From contig OZ251249.1 in the NCBI GenBank assembly GCA_965240325.2, forward strand, positions 496,001 through 560,000: 64,000 nt of DNA, given 5' to 3'. Source of the stretch: Rebecca billardiae RCC1528. Lineage: Eukaryota; Haptophyta. The stretch's first letter is position 1; each line of letters opens with the position of its first letter. The notes beneath the pieces were generated by a model that had not been told where the DNA came from, made no database searches, and worked only from the letters and a program-made list of their open reading frames with translations. This document shows, piece after piece, positions 10,076 to 21,802 of this stretch. Position numbers and translations under genes: made by a program.

Positions 10076-12270
10076 CTAGGCGGTGGGGCTCTCCTTGGCG
10101 AGCCCTCGGTCAACCACCTTACGTGCGATGGTGAGCGACAGGTACCGCCCAGGGCAGATGCGCGGGTACTTGCTCTCCTCTGCGGAGAAGGCTTTGCCGT
10201 TCCAGGTGAGCGCGTCGTCCAGGTTGCGCCGCTGCGGGTTGAACTTGTCGGGCTCGGGGAAAACGGCAGGGTCGCGATTCGCGAGCGCGATCACGTACTG
10301 CTCGTACGCGCCCTTAGCGACCAGGCCGACGCCGAGCGGGGACGAGTCCTTCAGCTCGTCGCGAAGCAACGCGGCGCCCGAAGTGACCGGCGGATCGAGT
10401 CGCAGCGTCTCCTGCAAGCGCACGGCGGGAGGGCGGCGTTCGGCGCGCCGGTCGCGACGGTCGGGGCGGCGCCGCGCGCGCTCGACGGCGCTGCGGGAGC
10501 GCACCTTGATGAACGCCTCGGGGTTCTGCCGGTAGAGCGAGAGCAGCTCGGCGGGCTGCTGGTCGAACTGCACGTACTTGTCCGCCACCGTCGCCAGCTT
10601 GCCCCCGAGCGCGGCGACGGTGCTCGCGACCGCGCTGCCCGTGCCGATCACGCCCGCGAAGCAGAAGGCAAACATCACCTCGTCCGCCAGCTGCACGACC
10701 GTTTGCCGCTGGTACCGCGGGTTGAGCGAGTCGTTCGCGGCGAAGAAGACGCTCTCGAGCTTGTACTTGCGCACGATCGCGATCGTCTCCTCGCGCAGGT
10801 GCTGGATCCGCACGAGACCTGCACGCCGCCGGCGCGCGCGCGCGTGCGCGCGCGGAGCGGAGCTGAGCGCAGAGGGCGCGTCGGCACCGCGCGCGCGAGA
10901 GAGAGCGCGGCTCGCGCACGCGGGCCGCGGCTCGGCGGCGCGCGGTGCGGCGCGGCCGCCGCACCAATGTTGAGGAGGAAGCGGTGCACCATGCGCGGGA
11001 GCACGAAGAGCGCCGCCGCCTTCTTCCACGAGGCGAGCGTCTTCGCCTCGGCGTCCGTCACCCAGATGCCAAAGACGACGAAGAAGACGCACTTTGCGAC
11101 GAGGCGCGCCGTGTGCGCGTCGTCCTGCAGCTGCTTGAGGGAGGGCGCCTCCCAGTCGGCGGCGATGCGCTCGTCGAGCAGCGACACGCGCCGCGTGTAC
11201 GCCGCCATGCCCGTGTCGAGGAAGTGCTCGTGCAGCATCGAGCGCAGGTCCTGCCACTCGCTCAGCTCGCCGCGCGTCTTTGCGATGTAGTTAGAGAGGA
11301 AGAGCACGATGCCGCGCGGGAACATCTCGGGCACGACCGCGGTCGTGGCGGCGAACCCGGCGTCGCGCTTCTGCTGCGAGCGCGCGATCTCGTCGACGCG
11401 CTGGTACGTGCACGCCCACGCGCCCTCGGACTGCCAGAACCACACACCGTCGCCGAAGCGCTTGCGCGCCTCGAGCTGGAACGCCAGCCGCGAGCCCGAC
11501 ACAGCGAGCGAGATGAGCGTGGCGAGCGCGTACACCCACCACAGCGGCGCGTCCACCAGCGGACGGCCGCGCCGCGCGGAGTTCTTCGTGGCGAGCGAGA
11601 GCGAGCGGAAGAAGCGGGGCGAGAGGGCGGCGGCGATGGCGATGGGTAGGCAGAGCGGCAGCGTGCCCCACATCAGCACCACCGAGAGCCACGTGTCCGC
11701 CGGCTCGACGTTCTCCGGGTGGCCGGCCACCTGCTTGGCGATCGAGCCCCACTTGTCGCGCTTCGCGCGCGGCCACATTTTGTTGCGCTTGCGCCCGGGG
11801 TCGTACGCGATGAGCACGCGGGCGTAGCAGTAGCACGAGCAGAACGACACGACCAGCGCGCCGACGCCCACGTCCGCCGCCAGCGTCTTGCTGTCGAGCG
11901 CGAGGAGCGCGGCGATGAACGCGACGATCCCGATCGACAGCACCGTGCCGACGGTCATCACCCAGAGCGGCATCGAGTCGGCGACCTTGGGCGTGCACGC
12001 GGCGCAGGCGATGCATGAGAGCAGCGCGACGGCCATCACGCCGATGAGCACCTCCACGCCCGCGAGCTCGAGCGGCGTCGAGTGCAGCGGCGACGCGTCG
12101 ACGAGGTTGGCGCCAATGTACGCGAGCAGCGAGATGCCCACGATGATGGCGACGATGCCGAGGCAGAAGTGCGCCTCGACGTTCGCGTCGGGCACCGCCT
12201 TGCCCCCCTCCTCCTCCTCCCACTCCTCCTCCTCGAACGGCTGGAAGCGCGTCATCTCAGCGCCGCGCAA
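10076..12270 (-). CDS. Polytopic membrane domain fused to a CYP74-like cytochrome P450
   Basis: Three exons (12270-10965, 10818-10505, 10411-10076) give 651 aa. After an acidic N-terminus come about six hydrophobic segments (near 34-55, 67-90, 100-125, 131-155, 195-218, 243-268). The C-terminal part has P450 hallmarks: the K-helix ExxR as ETLRLDPPV (541-549), the FPEPDKFNPQR meander, and the haem-ligand region YPRICPGRY with Cys626. The I-helix-like segment AFCFAGVIGTGSAVAS lacks the oxygen-activating Thr motif and resembles allene-oxide-synthase-type (CYP74) enzymes. So does the extended region before the Cys. CYP74 enzymes rearrange fatty-acid hydroperoxides into oxylipins without O2 or reductase. 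Only 25 residues follow the Cys, which is short for a P450. The P450 family is clear from several motifs; CYP74 likeness and substrate are inference. Met6 is an alternative start. Confidence 0.72.
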
Positions 12271-12795
12271 TGAGGCGCTGCTGCGCGGCCCCCGACTCCC
12301 GCGCTCAGCGCTGTCGAGGCGAGAGCGCCAAAGCTGAGACGTCGGGCGGCTTGTGTGCTGCCGCGGAGTTGAGTGTCCGGGCCGCTCGTCGCACCAACTG
12401 CACTCACCGGACAGTCAATGCTGAACAGTGTTGCAGTGGCACTACTCGACAGTCAAATCCGTCACGTCATCAATCACTCAATCACTGACACTAATCCGTG
12501 ACGAGACACAGCATTGCTGCTGACACTCACTAGTCGTCACTCGGTCTGACAGTCAGGCACGCCGTCATGCGCGACTAGTGCTCTGAAATCACTTCACTGT
12601 CACGTCGTCAGCGCAAGCAATGACGAGGCGGCGGTTGCCAATGCCATCGACATCGTCAATGTCATCAGGCCAGCACTCAGCAGTCGCGCACCCCGGCGGA
12701 CACGACTCAGACTCAGAGTGAGGCCGAACTCTGCTGACGAGTCTGATCACTCTGATCAACTGATGACTGCATATCACTCGGCCGCAGCGGCAGTC
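12271..12795. other. Intergenic, no gene seen
   Basis: About 0.5 kb between the P450-fusion start and the 3' end of the CFAP97-family gene. It is less GC-rich and full of short gtcactga/actgacag-like words. I see no gene or clear regulatory motif. Confidence 0.4.
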
Positions 12796-15136
12796 TCACG
12801 AGCCGACGCTTGACGTCGCGTCCACGTCGTCGTCGTCGGCCTCCTCGTCCTCGCCGCCGCCCGCGCCCGGGTCGGAGGGCTCGGGCGTCTCGAGGTCATC
12901 TTCGTACTCCTCGTCGCCGTAGTCCTCCTCCTCGGCCTCGCCACCCGCGGCGGTGGCGGCGGCGGCGGCGATGGCGGCCGCTGCGCCGCCGGCGGCCTCA
13001 GCGGAGGCGCCATCGTGCGCTGCGCCGCCGGCTTCGGCAGCGCCTGCCTCCTGCGAGGGCACGTCGCTCGCGGCCTGAGCAGCCACCGCGCCCAGCGGCT
13101 CGCTGCCGTCCTCGGCGCCGCTCCCGCCCTCCTCGGCCGCGCCACCGCCACCGTACGCGCGCGTGTGCGGCTCAGCCGCGGCCCCAGCCATCGGCGGCTG
13201 CGCTCCGGACGCCCCGTCCTCGCCCTCCTCGGCTGTGCCCTCCTCGGCTGTGCCCTCCTCGGCTGTGCCCTCCTCGGCTGTGCGCGCGGACCCATCCCCA
13301 TCCGCCGCCTCGGGCGTGCCGGGGGCCCGCGCCGCCGCCCCCGCCGCGCCCGCGACGGGCTCCTCTGCTGGCTCCGCGGGCGCGGGCTGTGCCGGGCTGC
13401 CCGGCTCAGCAGCGGCCGCATCGGCATGCACCTCGGCTTGCACCGCACCGCCCGCGGCCGCGTCCCCGGCCGAGCCCGCGCGCGCGGGCTGCTCCGACGG
13501 CGCGGGCTGAGGCACGGCGGCAGCCTGCGGCTGCTCACGCGCTGCTGCCTCCTCCTCGTCGTCGTCGTCCTCGTCCTCCTCCTCGGCCGCCCCGTCCAGC
13601 AGCATGGCGCGCGTGTAGAACAGCGGCCCTGACGGCAGCGTGATCACGATCTCCTCGTCCCCGCGCGCCTCAACCGCGGGCGCCACGCACGCGTGCCGCA
13701 CGAGCTCGTCCAGGAAGAGCGCGGCCTCAGCCGCACCCTGCGCGGGGGCGGCGCACGCGCGCGTGCACGTGCGACGCGGCGCGTCGGCGCGTCAGCGCGG
13801 CGCGCGCGCGGCGGCCACGCGCGCTCTCGCCTGCCCTCGCGCGCCCTCGTGCCGCGCGGCCGCGCGCGCTCGCTGTCCGCACCATGTGCCTGCGCGCCGC
13901 CTCCGCCCAGACCTCGCCCAGCTCGGCGGCGGAGAGGCCGTGCACGCGGGAGGCGCACGCGGTGCGCAGCTGGGCGAGGCTGAGGCCGTCGGTGCTGCCC
14001 AGCCGCGCGTCCTCCGCCGCGGCCTGCAGCAGCAGCAGCCCCGCCTGCGAGAGCGTCGGCGGGATGGCGGAGTTGGACGCGGTCGAGAGGCCCGCTGCCG
14101 CCATGTCGTCCAGGGAGAGAGAGCCGTCGCCGCCGCCGCCCCCGCCGCCCCCGCCGCGCGCGCCGCCCGAGCCGCGGCCGGCGGCGCCGCCCGAGCCGTG
14201 CGCGCGGCCCCCGCCGCCGATCGGCCCGAGCGGTTGCCGCTGCCCCGCGCCGGCCATCCGGTTGCTCACGTGCGGCAGCCCGCCCTCCTCCTCCGCGTGC
14301 CCCTGGCCGGGCCCCTGGCCGGGCCCCTGGCCGGGCCCCTGGCCGTACTCGTCTGACAGCCCGATCTGCAGCAGCTCGTCCTCGCCCACGCTCACGCTCG
14401 AGCTGAGCTGCATGAGCGGGCGCGGCGGCGGGAGGCGCGCGATCATGCGGCCGCGCGCGCGCGACATGGAGTAGTCCTCCTCGAACTGCCGTGCGCTGTA
14501 CACCGGCTGCTGCGAGACGATCCGCCGCACGATGCCCTGCGGCGCGCGCGCGCGGCGCGGCAGGTGGCGGGGGGCGGCGCGGCAGGTGGCGGGGGGCGGC
14601 GCGGCAGGTGGCGGGGGCGAGCGCCGCGCATGCTCGGCGGAGGGGCGGGGATGCGGCGCGGGCTGCGCCACGCGCGGCGTGCGAGAGGCGCGCCACCGCG
14701 GGCCGCGCGCGCGCCGGCCGCGCACCTCGTTCTCCTTGGCCACGCGCATGCGCTCGCGCCGCCTCTTCTCCTCGTTGAGCGAGCGCGGCCCGACCTTGTA
14801 CGCGCGCGAGCTGGGCTGGTCGGTGAGCATGATGGTCTGCAGCTTGTCGAGTAGCATGCGGTTCTCGCGCTCGATGCTCTCGTACCGCTCGTCGTCGCGC
14901 AGCGCCTTCTTCGCGTTGTGCGCCATGTGCCGGTAGCGGCGCGGCGCGCTCGTGTCGATCGTGCTCTTGGCCGCGTTCAGCCGCTTGTAGTGCGCGCGCT
15001 GGGCGCGCGCGACGGCGCGGCGCTCGATCACGCCCGCGCGCGGGTTGGAGAAGCGCTCCGCGCCGCGAAGCCGCGGCAGCGACAGGTGCTCCGCCGAGTC
15101 GTAGTACCCGTACCCCTCGTCGTACGGCGGTTCCAT
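12796..15136 (-). CDS. CFAP97/Hemingway (KIAA1430) family ciliary protein
   Basis: Three exons (15136-14726, 14536-13883, 13737-12796), all phase 0, give 668 aa. The KIAA1430/CFAP97 domain lies at about residues 35-110: Arg-rich RAQRAHYKRLNAAKSTIDTS, then HMAHNAKKALRDDERYESIE and ENRMLLDKLQTIM, which match the family's diagnostic order. Members are needed for axoneme assembly or motility in animals and protists. The middle is Gly-rich with a perfect GQGP repeat. The last ~270 residues are Ala/Glu/Gly-rich, acidic and low complexity, including a repeated EEGTA unit. The start lies 382 bp from the start of the divergent kinase gene. The family assignment rests on the N-terminal domain and is strong; the tail's role is unknown. 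Confidence 0.8.
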
Positions 15137-15518
15137 TGTGCGCGAGGGCTGTGGGGGGGCGGGGGCGCCACCCTCGTGAATGTCGTTTCAGGAATTCAGG
15201 GCGCATCGGCCCCGAGCCGGCCGGCCCATAACAACCGCGTCCGGGTCTATCGTTTCTTTTTGGGCAGGCCATACTCTGAAACCTGAGGCCATGTAACGTC
15301 CTGTCGGTCTCCGGGTATCTATCGGGTCATAGTGGCCTGTCTTTTTTTAGGCGCGCGCTGATACTGAGACTAGTCGCTTTCGGTTGCGGCTTGTTGGGGC
15401 GCGGCGGACCCAGATCGCCAAGGGGCACTGCCTGCGCCAACTTGGGGCCGCCATGGTGGGAACCGTGGCATCTTTTGTGGAGTAGGCGGCGCACCCAGCC
15501 TCGCCGGGCGCACGGCGC
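15137..15518. promoter_or_regulatory. Probable bidirectional promoter (CFAP97-like / AGC kinase)
   Basis: 382 bp separate the two divergent start codons. It is less GC-rich than the flanks, with short T runs near 15256 and 15343. No TATA box at a sensible position. The call rests on gene arrangement only. Confidence 0.4.
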
Positions 15519-18500
15519 ATGCTGCGCGCATTCCGGCGGCGGCCGAAGAGCCCGGTGCACCCGGCCGGCGCCAATGATCGCTCGCCCAGGCGCGCCTCGC
15601 CCGCGGCCGGCGCGGACACCGCGCCGGTCGCCGAGCCGGCGCTCGCGCGCTGGCTGGGCACGAGCGGCCCGGGCGAGACGCTCGACGCGGAGGAGATGGA
15701 GCGGCGGCGCTACGTGTTCCGCATGATCGCGCTGCGGCTGTCAGCGCTCACCGACGAGCAGGCGCTGCGCCTGCTCACGCGCGACCGCTCGCTGCTGCCC
15801 ATCGCTGTGCGCGCGTGCGCGGACGAGCGCGCGCGCGCCGCGGACGGCGGCTTTGGCGAGTTCCTCGCGCTGCTCTGCTCCGACCTGGCGTACACCGACG
15901 AGTTCCGCGAGCCGATGCGGCGGGACAACCACCGCGAGCGCGTGCTGCGCAAGCACGCCGCGCTCCTCAAAAAGCGGCGCGACAGCCTGCGCGGCGCGCC
16001 CGACGCCCCCGCCGCCGCCGCCGCCGCCGCGCCGCCGCCGCTCTCGGCGGCGGCGGCGGACGAGTGGCTCGCGCGGCTGGAGGAGGGCGGCGAGGCGGTG
16101 GAGCGCACGCTGGGCGAGCAGCTCGCGCTGCGCGTCCTCCCCGCCCTCGCCCACTCCGAGGCGTACGGCGCCCTCCTCGGCGCGCGCCTCTGGGCGCTGC
16201 GCACGCGGCTGCCGTGCCTGGATGACTTTGTGCTGTACGAGCGGCTGGGGGTGGGCGGCTCGGGGCTGGTGCTGCTCGCGAGGCTGCGCACCACGGGCGG
16301 GTGCGCGCGCGCGCACCCGCCGCCGCGTGCTGTGCTGCGCGGCGCGGCGCGGCGCGGCGCGCTCCCCCCGCATGGACTCACCCGCCGCGTGTGCCGTGCT
16401 CGCCGCCCGCTGCCGCCCGCTGCCGCCCGCTGCCGCGCGCTGCCGTGCGCAGGCTGTACGCGCTCAAGGTGATGTCCAAGCTGCAGGTGGCGAGGCTGCG
16501 GCTGCAGGCGGCGGTGTACCGCGAGCGCCAGGCGCTGCTGATGGTGAACCACCCCGGCCTCGTGCGCGTGCGCTGGTGCTTCCAGACGTCCACGCTGCTG
16601 TGCGTCGTGATGGAGTACGTGCCAGGAGGCAACATGTACCGCGAGCTGCGGCAGCACGGACCCTTCAGCACACGCGCCGCGCGGCTGTACGCGGCGCAGC
16701 TCGTGCTCGCGGTGGCGCACCTGCACGCCCACGGGCTGCTGTACCGCGACCTCAAGCCGGACAACGTGCTGCTCGCGCCGGACGGGCGGTGCATCCTCAC
16801 CGACCTCGGCACCGTGCGCGGCCTCGAGCCCTCGGGCGCGTTTGGGTCGACGCCGGCGGCGCTCGCGGCGACGGCCAAGCAGCCACCCGTCTCGCACGAC
16901 GGCGCGCACGGCGGCGCGGGGCAGCCGTACCGCACGCTCGCCGGCGGCGCGCCCGTCGGCACGTCCGCGGGCGTGGCCGACTCTGTGCGCGCGCCGAGCG
17001 TCTCCGGCAGCACGCCCTCCGTCGTCGACGGCGGCGGCGGCGGCGGCGGCGGCGGAGGTCGCGAGGGCGCGGCGGCAGAGGCTGGGAGGCGGCCGACGCT
17101 GTGGCAGCGCGTGCGCACCGCGCTCTCGGCGCGGCGCGGGCGCGGGCCGCGGCTCGGGCGCGGCAAGCGCAGCAAGCGCGGCATCTCGCCCGAGCGCGCC
17201 GAGCGCGACGACCACGCCGCCGCCGCGGGCGGCATGCTCGTTGTCGGCGGCGACCGCGGCGGCGGCGGGGGCGGCAACGGGTACCAGTTTGGCACGCACG
17301 GCACGCACGGGGCGCACGGGGCGCACGGCGCGCAGACGGCGCCCTCGCCGCGGCTCGCGCAGCCGCCGCCGGAGCAGACGCTGCTCGGCCGCTGGCCGTC
17401 TGCCACCGTGATGCTGAGCAGCGTGATCCCTGCGCACGGCAGCGCGCGCCGCTCCTCCGGCGCGAGCACGACCAACCGCTCGCGCTTCAACTCGTCCGCC
17501 GCGCTCTCGACCGCCGAGTCCGCCTACTCGACGCGCAAGGAGTCGCTGCGCAGAGACTCGGCGCGCAGGGCGGCGCAGGGGGGCGTGCTCGGCTTCGGGC
17601 CGGATGACGTGGCGCTGGGCGCGCGGCGCGTCGAGGAGGACCCGCCGCCCTCGCGCCCGCGCCCGGCGCTGGCGCGCATGACCATCACAGGCGCGCGCCG
17701 CGGCGCGCGCGCGCGCGCACCCGCCCGGCCGCGGCGCGCGCGGCGCAGCGGCGCGCTCAGCCGCCGCCGCCCGCCCCGCCCGCGCCGCCCGCTGTGCGCC
17801 TCGCGCAGGCACGCACGGGTACCGCGCGCCCGAGGTGTTCGAGAAGTGGTACGGCCCGCCCGCCGACTACTGGACGATCGGGCTGCTGATTGGCGAGATG
17901 CTGCTGGGCAAGAACATCTACAGAGGCGGGGACAAGCACGCGTCCAGGCGCAAGCTCTTCGACGAGAGGCCCGAGGAGGAGATCGACGAGGAGCTCGACG
18001 ACGCGCACGCGATCGGCGTGATCCGCGCGTTCCTCGAGCGCGACCCCGCGCAGCGGCTCGGCTCGGAGGCGCGCGGCGGCCTGGAGGGCATCATGGCGCA
18101 CCCCTTCTTTGCAGCCGTCGACTGGGACGCGCTCGCGGCGCCCGACCGCCGCCCGCTGCACCCGACGCCGCGCGTGCGCTCCGAGCCGCCCTCGCGCCAC
18201 CTGCACGCGCCCTTCGGCGGCTCCTCGCTCGAGCGCATCTCCGCGCACTGCGCGGACGTGCCGCACCTGCGCACCGCCACCTCGGCCGAGGACCTCGCAG
18301 AGGTGCGCGCGCTGCGCGGCTCTGAGCACTTTGACGGGTACGAGTACGCCTCGCCCATGCTGCTGTGCGACGACCTCGAAGTGGCGCTCGACAGCCGCCT
18401 GCCCGGCACGGGCACGGACGACCGCAGCAGCGGGGGCAGGCGCTCGCACGGCGGCTCGCAGTCGCAGTCGCAGTCGCAGTCGCACGCGGCGCCCCGCGCA

Positions 18501-18647
18501 AAGGACGGCGCGGCCGCGGCGGCCTCGCAGGGCGGCGCGGCGGGCCAAGACGCGGCGGCGCTGCAGCTCGTCGCCGCAGGGCGCAGCGGGCCAGCCGCCG
18601 CCGCTGCCGCTGCCGCGACACCCAGCGCATCTGCGGCGGCATCGTGA
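15519..18647 (+). CDS. AGC-type Ser/Thr kinase with a split catalytic domain
   Basis: Three exons (15519-16300, 16453-17690, 17809-18647) give 952 aa. The catalytic core starts near residue 245 (glycine loop LGVGGSGLVLLAR), followed by the ATP-binding Lys266 in YALKVMSK and YRDLKPDN (358-365). The metal-binding DFG is DLG (378-380). About 290 residues of Gly/Ser/Arg-rich linker follow before THGYRAPEV (APE at 680-682), then the C-lobe ending HPFFAAVDWDAL. A long insert between subdomains VII and VIII is the hallmark of Greatwall/MASTL kinases, which inhibit PP2A-B55 at mitosis; orthology is inference. The ~240-residue N-terminal region has no recognised domain. Intron 2 uses a GC donor (cacag|gcgcgc), needed to join ...MTITG to THGYRAPE in frame. 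The tail contains a (SQ)n run from a cagtcg repeat. Confidence 0.82.
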
Positions 18648-18794
18648 GTCGATTGTATTGTGCGCGCCGGCCAGTGGCAGCCGCCTTGGCGCGCGGGCGC
18701 ACGCGGGCGGCCCCCGCACGGCGGGCGCACGGGCACTCTCGGCGCCACGCCGGGCTGACGCGCCCGTGGCCGTCGCGGACGGTCGCGGGAGTAG

Positions 18795-18829
18795 TATATA
18801 TATATATATATATATATATCACAGCGCAA
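18795..18829. repeat. (TA)n microsatellite
   Basis: An uninterrupted TA run about 150 bp after the kinase stop. It could mark a 3' UTR/terminator zone or the tail of a vanished retroelement. Confidence 0.9.
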
Positions 18830-19567
18830 GATTTCGGAAAAGATGTCGTTACGGGCCCCCCCCTGCACCCGCCCGCTCGCGGAAATTCAGCATGGCGAGG
18901 CGCGGCGCGCTGAAGGGCGGGGAGCGTGCGCGCGCAGTCCCAGACTACCCCGACGAATTTCCCCGAGCGTCTCCCCATCGATCCAAGACACCCCGCCCTG
19001 CCCACAGCTCGAGATCGGAACAGGTGCAGTTGAGGTCGCGTGCCGCGCGGGCGGCTCGGGCGCCAGTGCGCACCTTTTTTTACGGATGGCCACAGAACAC
19101 CCTTCTTCCTCGGTGAGGAGGCCATGCACGGCAGCCACAGGTGCGTATGCATTCGACTGAAGCCTGATCCGTAGCCGGCTGCTGCTCCGAGCACGCACGC
19201 CGCTCGAGTTTGGAGCTGCGCGGCACTAGCACTTCTCCGAGGCGATGATGCCAGGCGTATGGGGTCAGATCACTGCGATGGCGCGCGAGGAGGGCGGCGA
19301 CTAGGCGTCGCCGCCAGGCGATAACGGCGGAAGTTGTTGCGGCCCCGCCTCTCGCGGCCCCGCCTGCAGCACTCCGCTTACGGCGTTCGTGTCCACCGCC
19401 CAGATCGAGCCCTCAGAGCGGATGCGGCTCGACGCCTCACACGGCGGGTGCAACCTGCAGCGCCGCCCCGCATGACCCAGCTGCCCGCGCGGCAGCTGCC
19501 GAGACCACGTGCCCGCGGCTCGACCCCTCCGTGTTGACCGCCGCCGTGTCACTACCGCCGCCTGGCC

Positions 19568-20149
19568 GTGCCGACTGCCCGCTGCCCACACCCTTCCACC
19601 TCCCTGCTGCCCGTGCAAGCCGGAGCTCGCCACCAGCTGCCCGCACTCGTCGACGAGACGCCGATCGCTGGCCCGGCCCATTGCTCATCGCCCGCCGCCC
19701 GCACGTCCGCGCCGCGGCGCCCGCCGCACGGCACGCAGCTCTCGGCGGCAAGCATTGCTGCCCTGGACGGCAGCGCCGACCTGCTCGCGATCCACGTTGC
19801 CGAACTGTCGGAGGCGAACGTGCGCAAGAGCTGTGAGCTGAGCGCCGTGCCGAGACTCGAGAAGCAGCTGCACGCGGAGCGCGCTGCAGCAGCCGAACGG
19901 ACGGCGGCGGCCGCCGAGACGATGGCTGCACTTAGGGTGCTGCTCGGCGTGGCCGAGGCCAAGTGGCGCGCAGCCTCGGCCGATGCCGCCGCGAGCAAGC
20001 CTGCTCGGCAAACCGCTGCGTTCGCGCTTGCCGCTGCTGCTCGGCGTGAGGCGCGCGCGCACGTGGCCGAGCGCGCTGCCGCGCGCGAGGAAGGCGCGGA
20101 GGAGCTTGGGCGGCTCGAAGCGGACCTGGCTCCTGCGCACGAGGTGACA
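19568..20149 (+). other. Coiled-coil-like open frame, possibly a gene remnant
   Basis: The frame reads Ala/Glu/Arg-rich helical sequence (LEKQLHAERAAAAERT, EAKWRAASADAAASKP, REARAHVAERAAAREEG) ending LGRLEADLAPAHEV. It opens without an ATG; the first in-frame ATG is near 19922. It then runs on into unlikely sequence. It may be an internal exon or a decayed copy of a coiled-coil gene. I cannot identify a full gene, a start or a partner exon. The surrounding 18.9-19.5 kb and 20.2-20.8 kb show nothing else. Confidence 0.3.
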
Positions 20150-20785
20150 CGTGCGGGGTGCGGGCGCGCGTCCCAGGCGCGTGCAAGCTCGAGCTCGCGC
20201 GCGAAGGACTCGGCGCCAAGCCTCCGCGCACGAGAGCGCGGCGGAGGCGGTGGCGGCGGTGCGGCAGCGGCGCACGAGCAGCGAGCAGCCGCGCCATCCA
20301 GTCGGACGAGCAGTGATGAAGTGCTTCAAAGCTCGGAGTCGGATTCACCGTTCACGTCGGTCACGGCCTGCCACGCAGCTGTCGGACTGAGTCCCGGTCC
20401 CGGTCATCGTCCGGCGCTGAGTCGTGACTCGTGGCAGCAGCCGCGCCCGGCGGCGCTGGCGCGCGCCGGCCCGGGCCGGCGGCGGCTCACGGGTAGCAGT
20501 CGCCTGACCATGTTAGAGTCGTGTTATCGACGACCAGTAGGACCGTACGTCGTGAGAGTCATCGCGGAGGCTGCTGAGTCAGCTGCGCCCGACCCGCTCC
20601 GCGCGCCTCCGGTCAGCCTCCGCGCCCGCGGCCGCCTCCGCCGCGCGGGGCCGGCCGATCGGGCACGGTCAGCCGCGCGTAGTCCGCGAAATTTCAACTT
20701 GAATCTTGATTCGTCCGCGACCGGTCCGCGAGTAACCGGCGGTAGTGTGAGCCGTGCTGACTGCGTGACGCCGCGGCCGGGCCCG

Positions 20786-20883
20786 GGCGCGCGGGTGCCA
20801 GTAGCTATACTATAGATACTAGCTAGGCCCCGGGTGCCAGTAGCTACTGGCACCCGGGCGGTAGCTACTGGCACCCGCGCGCC
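20786..20883. repeat. Nested palindrome cluster
   Basis: The outer arms 20786-20807 and 20862-20883 are perfect 22-bp inverted repeats. Between them lies a perfect 30-bp palindrome (20829-20858, centred on tagcta). The unit gggtgccagtagct therefore occurs four times, two per strand, within 98 bp. Confidence 0.9.
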
Positions 20884-21133
20884 ACCGGTGACCCGCCCTG
20901 CCGCGGCCGCTGTCAGGCCGCTGCCCGATTGACCCGGCGGCGAGTGAGAGTCCCCGTCAGCTCTCATGATGGCCTCACGCGAGGATCGCGCCGGTACGGA
21001 CCGCTGCGACGACTGGTGGCGCGCGCCGACTTCTGTCTGTCTCGTGCAGCGAGCGAGCCGCGGCGCCGGCGGCAGCGGCGGCAGCCGTCGCGCCGCCGAC
21101 TGCTGCGCTGGCTGCTGCGGCGGCGGCGGAGCT

Positions 21134-21802
21134 TCAACGGCGGCGAGCCGCGCGGCCCGCGCGGTCCGGGCACAGAGCGGCTGTGACACGGGATGCCGGA
21201 CCGTCCCGCCGAGCGGCAACGGTCGTCACGGGCTGCACGTTGGGCTCGGACACGGCCGTGGTGAGGTTGACGAGCGCAAGTACGACCTCGCCGTTGTGCA
21301 TGAACTTGAGCGAGATGACCGCGCTGAACGAGCAGACCAAGTCTGTTCGGCACGCCTCGCCGCGCGTGCGTCGAGGCCGAGGAAGGCTGGGTTCTCAGGA
21401 ACGGTACTGCAGGCGACGGTGCACGCCGAGCGGACGTTCTGCTCCACCACCTCCATACCGCCGAGCGCGACGAACTCGGGCGCACACAGTGCCTCGCGCA
21501 GGAACGCAGCAGTCAAGCCGCTTGCCGCCTGCCGGTCACGTCGCCGAGTCACGCCGCAGCCGCTCATGAATCTTGCGCACCTGCGCGACGAAGAGGGCGG
21601 CGCTGCACGCGGACATGCAGATAGCGAGGTGCGCGACGTGCAACGCGTTCATCGCCGTCGCCAGAGCGCTACCAGACCCACACATCGCCTGCCATGCCGC
21701 CTCGACCGCCTCGCGCGAGCTCCACAAACAGTGCGCTTCTGCCGCGCGAGCACGCTCTGCTGTGTGATCTGGTTGGTGTACCGGTGAAAATGCATCGAGG
21801 GG
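21134..21802 (-). pseudogene. Unidentified gene remnant or micro-intron gene
   Basis: Four coding-like blocks follow each other on the minus strand in different frames. They are about 21801-21736 (MHFHRYTNQITQQSVLARQK), 21694-21581 (NALHVAHLAICMSACSAALF), 21528-21406 (FLREALCAPEFVALGGMEVV) and 21340-21220 (CSFSAVISLKFMHNGEVVLA). GT...AG joins of about 41, 52 and 65 nt would link them in frame. They look like a helical-repeat (ARM/HEAT-like) protein, but I recognise no family. Either the introns are far shorter than the window's usual 90-320 nt, or this is a decayed copy with indels. Neither the true start nor the end is visible. Confidence 0.35.
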
